From JACKAN01 sp964502735 (GTDB lineage Bacteria; Bdellovibrionota; Bdellovibrionia; Bdellovibrionales; UBA1609), in NCBI GenBank assembly GCA_964502735.1, contig CAZCYD010000012.1, positions 1 through 59,797 of the forward strand: a DNA stretch of 59,797 nt, written 5' to 3'. The stretch's first letter is position 1, and each line of letters begins with the position of its first letter. Below are positions 18,423 through 26,489 of this stretch, piece by piece. The notes beneath the pieces are model-generated. The model had not been told where the DNA came from. It did not search any database and was given only the letters and a program-made list of their open reading frames with translations. The translations under genes and the position numbers were made by a program.

Positions 18423-20468
18423 TTATTTTTTAACTTGATTCTTTTTGTTATGATGAAGCACGTACTTACTTGTCTCATAAAGAGCTTGTAGCAGGGCTTT
18501 CATCTCTTCAAAGAGTTCTGTATTGTCGTCTTTGATGTTTGTAGGAACCAAGGGACTCATGTATTCGTACATGGCGTTTATGTCCTCGGGGGTGCCTGTT
18601 ACCATAAAGGTGTCTCCAAGAAGAAAAATTTTATGGGGGTGAGTGTAGTAGACGTAACTAAAGATATAGCGCATTTCATCAAACTGGGGGTCAAAAAAGT
18701 TCCTGCCCATTCCCTTATTTATAAAATTGTGACCTGTGAGTGCGGCCAGAGTAGGTAGAATATCTTGTTGGCTAATGGGTTTAGTAAAGGTTTGAGGTTT
18801 AAGATGTTTTGGAGAGTAGAGAACTAAAGGAGTGTGAAACCTTTCTAGTGAAAATTGAATTTCTGTTGGGCTTAAGTTTTCGGCTTTGTTATCAGGTAAA
18901 CCATGGTCTCCAAGAATGACAAAAACCGTGTTGTCAAACTCTGGCGTTTTTTTCATTAGCTCAATGAACACACCAAGACTGTAGTCAGAAAATCTCATAG
19001 AGTTCAGCTCTTCGAGACTTTCAAAGCCACAATTATCTAAAGTTTTTTGATCTAGGTTAACAGTTTCAAAATCGCCTCTGTCGGCAGGTATGGTGTAAGG
19101 GCGATGAAAACTGGCGGTCTGAATAATTGTAAAGAATGGTAATTTTCTGTTCTGCCGTTGAGTAAGAACTTCAAATGTTTCTTTTAATAAATGATAGTCT
19201 GAAATTCCCCAGACATCTGTTCTTGGAGAGTTGAACATTTCTTCTTCGTAGAGTTTAAGATCGTAAATATTATTTTTAAGGATTCCTCTTATGTTGCCCC
19301 AACTGGCACTCCCTCCTATAAAATAGTATTTTTCATATCCTGTGAAGGCATTTATGGCTGTATTTTGATCAACAATTAACGGATTTCTCGAGGATGTTCG
19401 CCCCTTATTGATGTCTGCAACTCCGGTAATGGTGGCAAATACTCCACGGGCCGTGCCCTCACTCGGCGTGTAGTGTTTTTTAAAACTCCAACCCTTTTCA
19501 GCAAAATTATCAAGATAGGGAGTCGCATTGCACTTGTTGCCAAAATGTCCAGAACGGTGGGCAGATAGAGACTCCATAATGATGACGACAATATTGGGTT
19601 TTTCAGGAAAATTAACAGGAGAAATAGGTTTTTGGTTGCGAGTAAAATTGAGTGTTTCAAAATCAGGGTTGTCTACGCCTAGAAATCGGTGAGTAAGGTC
19701 ATAATATTTTTTCACTTTTTCTTTGTCAAAATCCTGTTTGCGATTGTCGATAGTGTCTACGAAGTAGTGTAATGGATTTGTAGCAACGGCGGAGTAGAAA
19801 CGGTTACCACTAAAAAAGGATTCGCTCCATCTGAGTGGATAGTAGTCAGCCTTTCCATAGAGTCCAAGCAGGGTTATAGCTATGAGTGAAATGAGGCCAA
19901 TGACTTGTCTTTTTTTGTTGGTTGAGATTTCAGAACTATACTGGAATTGTAGCTCCTGAAAGTTAAAAACATACTTTTTTAGGAAATAAAAATTGATGCC
20001 ACTTAGGATTATAGTGGCCATGACAATTTTAAAAATCGGGTAGGTTTGCCAAACCATCTCCATTGAAATGTCCAAATTCTCTAAAAATTGAAAGACAGTG
20101 GCGTTGATGCGGCTATTTAAATACTGATAGTAACCTAAGTCAAAAATGAAGAATAATGTGGTAAATATTAAGACTGTGGAGTACAGATAAGTCCAGGGTA
20201 ATGGGGGCGGAGTTTTTGGGCTAGAGAGAAAGGGCATTCTGTGGAAAAACCAAAAGGGAAGGCTCATGATTATAGCTACTCGTAGGTCAAACTTTAAACC
20301 AAGGTAGAGAGCTTTAAAGAAGTCTTTGTGAAGATGAACGTCAGGAGAACTTTCCAGAAATAAAAGAGCAAAAAAGATCCTGAAGACAATAAAATAAGTT
20401 AAAAAATAAAGGGCAAGTTTTACAAATGTATAATTATTGAGAGCCAGGTAGTTGCGCAGTCTATTCAT
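18423..20468 (-). CDS. LtaS/MdoB-like sulfatase-fold phosphotransferase
   Basis: A 681-aa protein with about five N-terminal membrane helices (residues 1 to about 205) and an extracytoplasmic alkaline-phosphatase-fold domain. Metal and catalytic residues are visible: the Glu in IIMESLSAHRSG, the nucleophile Thr in EGTARGVFATITG, and the Asp-His in ILGDHGLPDN. Relatives transfer glycerol phosphate or phosphoethanolamine to glycans or lipids. In a diderm it could modify periplasmic glucans or LPS. The gene is monocistronic, with an ATG start. Confidence 0.85.
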   Translation of the reverse strand: MNRLRNYLALNNYTFVKLALYFLTYFIVFRIFFALLFLESSPDVHLHKDFFKALYLGLKFDLRVAIIMSLPFWFFHRMPFLSSPKTPPPLPWTYLYSTVLIFTTLFFIFDLGYYQYLNSRINATVFQFLENLDISMEMVWQTYPIFKIVMATIILSGINFYFLKKYVFNFQELQFQYSSEISTNKKRQVIGLISLIAITLLGLYGKADYYPLRWSESFFSGNRFYSAVATNPLHYFVDTIDNRKQDFDKEKVKKYYDLTHRFLGVDNPDFETLNFTRNQKPISPVNFPEKPNIVVIIMESLSAHRSGHFGNKCNATPYLDNFAEKGWSFKKHYTPSEGTARGVFATITGVADINKGRTSSRNPLIVDQNTAINAFTGYEKYYFIGGSASWGNIRGILKNNIYDLKLYEEEMFNSPRTDVWGISDYHLLKETFEVLTQRQNRKLPFFTIIQTASFHRPYTIPADRGDFETVNLDQKTLDNCGFESLEELNSMRFSDYSLGVFIELMKKTPEFDNTVFVILGDHGLPDNKAENLSPTEIQFSLERFHTPLVLYSPKHLKPQTFTKPISQQDILPTLAALTGHNFINKGMGRNFFDPQFDEMRYIFSYVYYTHPHKIFLLGDTFMVTGTPEDINAMYEYMSPLVPTNIKDDNTELFEEMKALLQALYETSKYVLHHNKKNQVKK

Positions 20469-20590
20469 TGTCTTCCAATTGTGAGTTTGATGGTATTTGT
20501 TTCTCTAATATTTTTATATAGTAGAGGGCCACCATTGAAAAGGAGTCTTTTTAAGACTATTGCCTTAAAAAGGCCAGTAAAATCGGCATT

Positions 20591-20685
20591 TTTTAGGTGA
20601 TAGGTTTTAGGTGATAGGCTTTAGGTGATAGGTTTTGGGTGATAGGTTTTAGGTGATAGGTTTTAGGTGATAGGTTTTAGGTGAC
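20591..20685. repeat. 14-bp tandem repeat, about 6.8 copies
   Basis: The unit TTTTAGGTGATAGG repeats from 20591 with phase exactly 14. Copies 1, 2, 5 and 6 are identical, copy 3 begins CTTT, copy 4 has TTTTGGG, and a partial seventh ends at 20685. It lies between the divergent LtaS-like and folE2 genes, about 80 bp before the folE2 start. The rest of the 298-bp gap shows no gene. Confidence 0.95.
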
Positions 20686-20766
20686 AAACTTTTTAGTGAA
20701 ATTACGACAACTTCCAGTTTGGACCATTTTAGGAATTGCGCATTGCATTTTTTCGCAAAAGATGGG

Positions 20767-21795
20767 ATGAAAGCCTTTATGAATATGAAACCTGAAAAAG
20801 CTTATTCCAATTGTGCAAAGGGCAGTGGGCCTTCGAGTGAACTGTCTGCAACTCTAAACCTAAATAAAGAGTCACGTTTATCGATGCCAGACGTTTCTCG
20901 CGACAGTCGAGTTGATCTTGCCTTTCCAATTGAAAGAGTGGGAATGTCGGATATCGAGATGCCTGTTCTTTTGAGGCTGCCCGGAGAAACTCCTTTCCGT
21001 ATACCCGCCAGAATAGAGGCTTTTGTGAGTTTAGACAACCCACAGGCCAAGGGCATTCATATGTCCCGTCTCTACGAGGAGTTAACGGAGGTTCTTAAAA
21101 AAGAATCTGTTTCGTTAAAAGCTTTGAAGCATATTCTCCAAGGCTTTGTGAAATCACAAGAGGGTATCAGTCACAATGGGTATGTGAAAATTGCTTTTGA
21201 ACTCCCGTTGGAAAGGAAGGCCCTTATCAGTGAAAAAGTGGGGTGGAGACACTATCCTGTCTATTTTGAGGGGCGAATGGATGGGGAGGAGTTGGCTTTT
21301 TACATGGGTGTGCAAGTGGCCTATTCGAGCACATGTCCTTGTTCAGCAGCTCTTGCTAAGCAGATTATAGAAAATCAATTTGATGAGAGTTTTCAAGGGC
21401 GCGACAGCCTCACTTTAGCTGAAGGTAAAAGATGGCTAAAAGAAAATTCTTTGAGTGCAACCCCTCATGCACAGAGGAGTTATGCAGATGTTAAGGTAAA
21501 ATTAGATACGGGAACCATTGCTCCTGAGGCTGTGGAACTTATCGATATGATCGAGTCGGCTCTCAAGACATCGGTGCAGGCCGCTGTAAAAAGGGAAGAT
21601 GAGCAGGAGTTTGCCAGGTTAAATGGACAAAACTTTATGTTTTGTGAGGATGCCTGTAGACGTCTTAAAAAAGCCTTGAACTCAGAGCCGAGAATATTGG
21701 ACTACTTTATTAAAGTTGATCATAGGGAAAGCCTTCATCCTCATAATGCTGTCAGTATTGGGGTTAAAGGCGTTAAGGGTGGTGTTCGAATTTGA
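20767..21795 (+). CDS. folE2: GTP cyclohydrolase IB
   Basis: A protein of about 342 aa of the FolE2 family. It converts GTP to dihydroneopterin triphosphate, the first step of folate and queuosine/pterin synthesis. Typical features are MPDVSRDSR near the N-terminus, the conserved metal-binding Cys in YSSTCPCSAAL, and HNAVSIG at the C-terminus. FolE2 replaces the zinc enzyme FolE under zinc limitation in many bacteria; here it may be the only enzyme. The start is uncertain: ATGs at 20767, 20779 and 20785, or a TTG at 20719, share the frame, and none has a strong RBS. The tandem repeat upstream may affect its expression. Confidence 0.9.
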   Translation: MKAFMNMKPEKAYSNCAKGSGPSSELSATLNLNKESRLSMPDVSRDSRVDLAFPIERVGMSDIEMPVLLRLPGETPFRIPARIEAFVSLDNPQAKGIHMSRLYEELTEVLKKESVSLKALKHILQGFVKSQEGISHNGYVKIAFELPLERKALISEKVGWRHYPVYFEGRMDGEELAFYMGVQVAYSSTCPCSAALAKQIIENQFDESFQGRDSLTLAEGKRWLKENSLSATPHAQRSYADVKVKLDTGTIAPEAVELIDMIESALKTSVQAAVKREDEQEFARLNGQNFMFCEDACRRLKKALNSEPRILDYFIKVDHRESLHPHNAVSIGVKGVKGGVRI

Positions 21796-21817
21796 GTCAA
21801 TTTTCTTGAAATTTCTC

Positions 21818-21847
21818 ATTATGTGACAGAGTTTACTGTTACATAAT
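21818..21847 (+). terminator. Stem-loop after folE2
   Basis: ATTATGTGACAG and CTGTTACATAAT form a 12-bp stem (one G-U pair) with a 6-nt loop, 22 bp after the folE2 stop. No T-run follows. It could be a terminator, RNA stabiliser or operator. Confidence 0.45.
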
Positions 21848-21993
21848 AGTTGGATTACCCATCAGTAGAGTCAGGTTTTGATACGCTAAGTGTTTAGATT
21901 TAGGATAGAATCTCAAACTCACTCATTACGCTGTAAGTCATTTTTTCAAAAAAAAGGAAAAAGACCTAAAGCTTTGGTCGGGGTGGCCGAAAA

Positions 21994-22005
21994 GATACAT
22001 GTATC
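21994..22005. promoter_or_regulatory. Palindrome in the leader of the 67-aa gene
   Basis: GATACATGTATC is a perfect 12-bp palindrome 30 bp before the small ORF. It may be a regulator site; no named consensus fits. Confidence 0.3.
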
Positions 22006-22035
22006 AAGAATAAGCGGTTCGTTTTTGGAGGGGAT

Positions 22036-22239
22036 ATGAGCGGTACGTATAGGAAAGTATTAGTATTAGCAGCCTTGTTTGCTGCACCAGTAGAAGCTAT
22101 GGCTTTTGACTTCGATAAAGAGTTGGCCAAGCAAAATAACATATCAGTAGAAGTTCTATCAAAGAAGAGTCAGCAAGACGCACAAAAGGCTGGAAAAGGG
22201 GACAAAAACCTTAGAGTGACTTTAATCGCTAAGAAATAA
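22036..22239 (+). CDS. Small secreted hypothetical protein (67 aa)
   Basis: It begins with a clear signal peptide (KVLVLAALFAAPVEAMA) and a probable cleavage site after AMA, leaving about 43 hydrophilic residues rich in Lys and Gln. A strong ribosome-binding site (GGAGGGG) precedes the ATG. I do not recognise a family. It sits directly upstream of a Fur box and a fur-family gene, so a link to metal homeostasis is possible but unproven. Confidence 0.65.
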   Translation: MSGTYRKVLVLAALFAAPVEAMAFDFDKELAKQNNISVEVLSKKSQQDAQKAGKGDKNLRVTLIAKK

Positions 22240-22259
22240 TAATGATATTCATTATTATT
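22235..22259. promoter_or_regulatory. Fur-box-like palindrome before the fur-family gene
   Basis: Two perfect 11-bp arms flank a 3-bp centre. The inner 19 bp (22238-22256, AATAATGATATTCATTATT) match the classical Fur box GATAATGATAATCATTATC at 16 of 19 positions. The site is about 42 bp before the ATG of the Fur-family gene and overlaps the stop codon of the 67-aa gene. This suggests autoregulation. Confidence 0.7.
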
Positions 22260-22300
22260 TAGATTGACCGGGATTGTGGATTCTTTTAGTCTCACGGGTC

Positions 22301-22801
22301 ATGAAAAAATTAGCTAGGGGTTTTGAAAATCCACCCGAAAAATTGATAAAAAGAGATTCTTGGCAAAACGGGGATTTTAAGCGGATTGTTAGAGAGATGG
22401 GCTTAAAAGTCACCGATCAAAGAATTTCTATTCTGAAATCCATGAGTTCTGGCAGAGCTCACGTTACGGCTCAAGAGGTCTTCGAAGAGGTTGTAGTCGG
22501 AAACCCAGACATAGGCTTTGCTACAGTATACAGATTTTTAAAAAAACTAAAAGATCACGGTTTTGTAACGGAAGTTCGCATGGGTGGGCTTCCTGCAAGG
22601 TATGAGTTAACTCCTAGAAAACATCACGATCATTTAACTTGTACATCTTGTGGAAAGATCGTGGAATTTTCTAACGATGAAATCGAAAGGCTCCAGCTAG
22701 AGGTTGCGAGTTTGCACAATTTTAAAATGACGGGGCATTTGCTTGAGCTGTACGGTATTTGCGGGGATTGCCAAAAGAAACAGTTGAATGTTCTAGAATG
22801 A
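22301..22801 (+). CDS. Fur-family metalloregulator
   Basis: A 166-aa protein with the winged helix (TDQRISILKSM, FATVYRFLKKL) and the metal region HHDHLTCTSCGKIVEF. Two CxxC pairs (CTSC, CGDC) form the structural zinc site. These are hallmarks of Fur, Zur and PerR. The classical Fur box just upstream favours an iron-responsive Fur, but the subtype cannot be set from sequence alone. The ATG at 22301 is preferred over a TTG at 22274; neither has a strong RBS. The last six codons lie inside a long inverted repeat. Confidence 0.9.
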   Translation: MKKLARGFENPPEKLIKRDSWQNGDFKRIVREMGLKVTDQRISILKSMSSGRAHVTAQEVFEEVVVGNPDIGFATVYRFLKKLKDHGFVTEVRMGGLPARYELTPRKHHDHLTCTSCGKIVEFSNDEIERLQLEVASLHNFKMTGHLLELYGICGDCQKKQLNVLE

Positions 22802-22920
22802 GGCCCTTGTAAAATTAGACGTGGGCTCCTTGCCCTCGCCGGCATCGCAGCCTTTGGCTGCGAACGCATCACGCTTGCCGGAGGTCTAATTTTACAAGGG
22901 CCTCATTCTAGAACATTCAA
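22784..22920. repeat. Long hairpin element A (37-bp perfect arms)
   Basis: Bases 22784-22820 and 22884-22920 are exact reverse complements. The 63-bp centre is GC-rich and contains a second nested stem (CCGGCA with TGCCGG) and an inner hairpin CGCAGCC-TTT-GGCTGCG. The left arm includes the last codons and stop of the fur gene. A TGTTTTT follows the right arm. It could act as a terminator. It shares its core with element B. Confidence 0.95.
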
Positions 22921-22927
22921 TGTTTTT

Positions 22928-22962
22928 AAACTCCTGATAAAAATAAAACTCCTAATAAAAAT
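22928..22962. repeat. Imperfect 17/18-bp tandem duplication before uvrA
   Basis: AAACTCCTGATAAAAAT is followed directly by AAAACTCCTAATAAAAAT. It lies between hairpin A and the uvrA start. Confidence 0.6.
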
Positions 22963-23000
22963 GTGGCCAGGGCATATGATCTTCGGTAAATTCGAAGGCT

Positions 23001-25550
23001 ATGGCAAATAGTCTTTACGATGGTATTGTGATTAAAGGTGCTCGCGAGCACAACCTGAAGAATATCTCATTAAAAATTCCCCGCAATAAAATTACTGTCT
23101 TGACCGGTTTGAGTGGAAGTGGAAAATCCAGCGTTGCTTTTGATATTATTTACGCCGAAGGTCAGCGCCGATATGTAGAGAGTTTATCCGCCTATGCTAG
23201 AAACTACATGGATCAACTTAAAAAACCCGATGTGGATGGCATTAGTGGCCTCTCGCCTTCGATTGCGATAGATCAAAAAACAACAATTTCAAACCCCCGC
23301 TCTACAGTGGGCACGACAACTGAGATCTATGATTATATGCGACTCTTATTTGCTAGAGTTGGAAAGCCTAAGTGCCCAATTCACAACGTGCCAGTGAGTA
23401 GTCAAACCCCCCAGCAAATAGCTGCTGACATTATGGCTTTACCCTCAGGTACAAAATATTATTTGATGGCTCCCATTGTTCAGGACCAAAAGGGTGAGTT
23501 CCTCAGTGAGTTTCAAAGATGGGCGCGAAAGGGTTTTGTAAAGGCTAAAGTGGATGGAGTATGGATAGAGCTAGATAAAGCCAAAAAATTGGCAAAACAC
23601 AAGCGACACAATATAGATATTTTGATCGATAGATTGATTGTGGATAGCAAGTACCAATCTCGATTGGCCGAGAGCCTAAATGTCGCCATAAGTATGGCTA
23701 AGGGGTTGGTTAAAGTTGAAGTTGTTGGTGGAGGGGAACCTAAGCTTTACTCGCTTCATCAATCTTGTCCTGTATGTGGATATAGTTTTGAAGAATTAGA
23801 TTCGCGGATGTTCAGCTTTAACAATCCACGTGGGGCTTGTCCAGACTGTGATGGGCTGGGCTATATAGAGACGTCCGTCGAACACAAGACACAACATTCT
23901 GATGAAGAAGACGAAAACGATGAGTTTGATCCCTATTCAGTTCATATTTGTACCAGTTGCAAGGGTACGCGTTTAAATCCAGCCGCAAGAAATGTCTTTA
24001 TTGCGGATAAGAATATTTCTGATTTGGTGAGCCTGCCTGTGGCTCACCTTTTGGGGGAGTTAGACAAGCTTTCATTCTTGGGCTCTGATGCAATTGTTGC
24101 GAATAAAATCATTGAACAAATACAAGACCGTCTCAGGTATTTGGTGCGAGTGGGGACGGGATATTTATCTCTGCATCGGCAGACTCGAACTTTGTCAGGT
24201 GGAGAGATGCAGAGAATACGATTAGCTTCTCAAGTGGGGTCGGCGCTAGTCGGAGTTCTTTATGTATTAGATGAACCCAGTATTGGATTACACCCTCGCG
24301 ATCATTTTAGATTGTTAGATATAATTAGAGAAATCTGTAACCGAGGCAATACAGTTTTGCTCGTAGAGCATGACGAGGATACTATTCAGGCGGCGGATCA
24401 CATTATAGATCTGGGGCCAGGAGCTGGGATTTTGGGCGGTCAAGTTATGGCCGAGGGAAATTTAAAAGATATTATAGAGTCTCCAGGCAGCCTGACAGGC
24501 CAGTATTTATCAAAATCTAGAGTGGTGCCAAGTCCAGAGTCTTATAGAATTGGCAGCGGGAAGTTTTTGAAATTAAGTGGAGCCAGGGGGAATAACTTAA
24601 AAAACATAGACCTGGAAATCCCATTAGGAACTTTTTGTGGAATCACTGGGGTTTCCGGAAGTGGAAAAAGCACTTTGGTAATCGATACACTTTACCGTAT
24701 TTGCTCACAATATTTTTATAACTCTACAAGGGAACCTGCGGCATATGATAAAGTTGAAGGTCTTGAAAACTTAGACAAGGTTATTGAAATCAATCAGAAA
24801 CCTATTGGGCGTACTCCGAGATCTACGCCGGCAACTTATGTTGGGGTTTTGCCTATGATTCGGGATTTGTACTCCAGACTGCCCGACGCAAAAATGAGAG
24901 GATATAAACCGGGTCACTTTAGCTTTAATGTAAAGGGTGGTCGATGCGAAGCTTGTCAGGGATTAGGTTCAATAAAGGTAGAAATGCACTTTCTAACAGA
25001 TGTTTATGTGGACTGTGACAAATGCTACGGCTCACGATTTAATCCTGAGTTGCAAGGGATTAAATTTAAAGAAAAGAGCATTGCTGATGTACTTAAAATG
25101 TCTATTGCAGAAGCTGAAGTTTTTTTTGAGAACCACAGAAATATTCATCAAAAACTCCAGACATTGAAACGTGTGGGCCTAGATTATATGCATTTAGGAC
25201 AGAGCTCTACAACACTATCTGGTGGTGAAGCTCAAAGAACAAAATTGGCAAAGGAGTTGTCAAAAAGAGGCACTGGAAAAACTTTGTATATTCTAGATGA
25301 GCCAACTACAGGTCTTCATTTTGAAGATGTTCGCAAGTTAGTAGAACTCTTGCAAGAACTGGTGGACCAGGGCAATACGGTTATTGTTATTGAGCACAAT
25401 CTAGATGTGATAAAAAATTGTGATCATATTATTGATATAGGTCCAGAGGGTGGTGATCAGGGGGGTGAAATTGTTTTTGCCGGAACCCCAAGGCAAATTG
25501 TTGAATGTCAGCAATCGGAAACAGGTAGATTTCTTAAATCAAAAATTTAA
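23001..25550 (+). CDS. uvrA: UvrABC excinuclease subunit A, short form
   Basis: An 849-aa UvrA with two ABC ATPase modules: Walker A GLSGSGKSS (about 36-44) and GVSGSGKST (about 550), and signatures TLSGGEMQR and TLSGGEAQR. It detects bulky DNA lesions and loads UvrB. Both later zinc modules are visible (CPVC...CPDC and CEAC...CDKC). The UvrB-binding region is present, so it is a UvrA1-type protein. It is about 90 residues shorter than the usual 940: the segment between the first zinc module and CTSCKGTRLNPAAR is replaced by a short acidic linker (SDEEDENDEFD). The ATG has only a weak RBS. Confidence 0.95.
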   Translation: MANSLYDGIVIKGAREHNLKNISLKIPRNKITVLTGLSGSGKSSVAFDIIYAEGQRRYVESLSAYARNYMDQLKKPDVDGISGLSPSIAIDQKTTISNPRSTVGTTTEIYDYMRLLFARVGKPKCPIHNVPVSSQTPQQIAADIMALPSGTKYYLMAPIVQDQKGEFLSEFQRWARKGFVKAKVDGVWIELDKAKKLAKHKRHNIDILIDRLIVDSKYQSRLAESLNVAISMAKGLVKVEVVGGGEPKLYSLHQSCPVCGYSFEELDSRMFSFNNPRGACPDCDGLGYIETSVEHKTQHSDEEDENDEFDPYSVHICTSCKGTRLNPAARNVFIADKNISDLVSLPVAHLLGELDKLSFLGSDAIVANKIIEQIQDRLRYLVRVGTGYLSLHRQTRTLSGGEMQRIRLASQVGSALVGVLYVLDEPSIGLHPRDHFRLLDIIREICNRGNTVLLVEHDEDTIQAADHIIDLGPGAGILGGQVMAEGNLKDIIESPGSLTGQYLSKSRVVPSPESYRIGSGKFLKLSGARGNNLKNIDLEIPLGTFCGITGVSGSGKSTLVIDTLYRICSQYFYNSTREPAAYDKVEGLENLDKVIEINQKPIGRTPRSTPATYVGVLPMIRDLYSRLPDAKMRGYKPGHFSFNVKGGRCEACQGLGSIKVEMHFLTDVYVDCDKCYGSRFNPELQGIKFKEKSIADVLKMSIAEAEVFFENHRNIHQKLQTLKRVGLDYMHLGQSSTTLSGGEAQRTKLAKELSKRGTGKTLYILDEPTTGLHFEDVRKLVELLQELVDQGNTVIVIEHNLDVIKNCDHIIDIGPEGGDQGGEIVFAGTPRQIVECQQSETGRFLKSKI

Positions 25551-25607
25551 TTCGAAAATTGAATCAAATTGAGACGTTTTTGCAGTTTGGTACATTTTTG
25601 CTATGGA

Positions 25608-25635
25608 TTTGTTAAAAAACACCGATAATTATAAT
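25608..25635 (+). promoter_or_regulatory. Possible promoter for the HD-GYP gene
   Basis: TTTGTT (25608-25613) and TATAAT (25630-25635) are 16 bp apart, with the GTG start 37 bp downstream. Confidence 0.4.
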
Positions 25636-25671
25636 ATATGTGCATAAACTCTATAGGACTGGGGTCTCGCT

Positions 25672-26340
25672 GTGTCGTCGGAATATGATATACCTGAATG
25701 GTCGGTAATGGCTATTCACGCCATTCTGCAAACACTAAAACTTAAAGACCCCTTTACTTTTTATCATTGTTGTCGTGTGGGTAGGGCCAGTCGTAGATTG
25801 GCGAAGTCAATGGGCTTGAGTGAACACGAGCAGAGCATACTGGAGTTTGCTGGACTCCTTCATGATGTTGGTAAAGTCGGCATATCTGACAATATACTTT
25901 TAAAGCCAGGTCGCCTGACAGACGAAGAAATGAAAATCATGAAAAGTCATGCCGATTTAAGTTGTGAAATCATCGAGCCCTTTCTAAAGATTCCATTTTT
26001 CCGATTTTTGTTGCCAGGGATACGATACCATCATGAGCAGTTTGATGGCTCTGGCTACCCCAACCAATTGGCAGGAGAAAGAATCCCTATTGCGGCAAGA
26101 ATCATTGCTATAGTGGATACTGTTGACGCAATGACAAATACAAGACCCTATCGTCAGGCTTTAAGTATTGAAAGAGCTCAGCAAGAGTTAAGAGATTTTT
26201 CTCACCGGCAATTTGATGCCTATATAGTCAAAACCTATCTTGATGCTCAAAAGTATTGGAAGCCCATTGAAGCTGGAGAGAAAGAAGAAGTTATTGTCTC
26301 TGCAGTTTTATCTCCGCAAATCTTCAAAAAAGCCAGTTAA
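25672..26340 (+). CDS. HD-GYP domain phosphodiesterase
   Basis: A 222-aa protein made almost entirely of an HD-GYP domain: the HD pair H64-D65 in LLHDVGKVGI and HHEQFDGSGYP at about 120-130. HD-GYP enzymes hydrolyse cyclic di-GMP through a two- or three-metal centre. There is no receiver, PAS or membrane segment, so it is a stand-alone cytosolic enzyme. It starts at GTG with GGGG upstream. Its 3' end abuts hairpin element B. Confidence 0.9.
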   Translation: MSSEYDIPEWSVMAIHAILQTLKLKDPFTFYHCCRVGRASRRLAKSMGLSEHEQSILEFAGLLHDVGKVGISDNILLKPGRLTDEEMKIMKSHADLSCEIIEPFLKIPFFRFLLPGIRYHHEQFDGSGYPNQLAGERIPIAARIIAIVDTVDAMTNTRPYRQALSIERAQQELRDFSHRQFDAYIVKTYLDAQKYWKPIEAGEKEEVIVSAVLSPQIFKKAS

Positions 26341-26342
26341 GT

Positions 26343-26474
26343 CCATTCCCAAAAAAATAATCGTCTAAAATTTTGTGAATGCTCCTCATGCTCATACAGT
26401 CGCAGCCTTGGGGCTGCGGAACTGCGCGTGAGGAGCATTCACAAAATTTTAGACGATTATTTTTTTGGGAATGG
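26343..26474. repeat. Long hairpin element B (46-bp perfect arms)
   Basis: Bases 26343-26388 and 26429-26474 are exact reverse complements around a 40-bp centre. The centre holds a nested hairpin with CGCAGCC-TTGG-GGCTGCG. It begins 2 bp after the HD-GYP stop and ends 15 bp before the convergent maf stop. Transcribed either way it gives a very stable stem with A/T runs, so a bidirectional terminator role is plausible. Confidence 0.95.
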
Positions 26475-26489
26475 GTATAAGTCCTACAC

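Noticed and set aside
20591..20685. CRISPR array
   Set aside because: The units are contiguous 14-mers without spacers, and no cas genes are nearby.
21800..22030. tRNA or other known RNA gene in the folE2-fur gap
   Set aside because: No cloverleaf or T-arm consensus is seen; only simple stems and a palindrome.
22784..22920. Insertion sequence or transposon ends
   Set aside because: No transposase or target duplication; the interior is only 63 bp.
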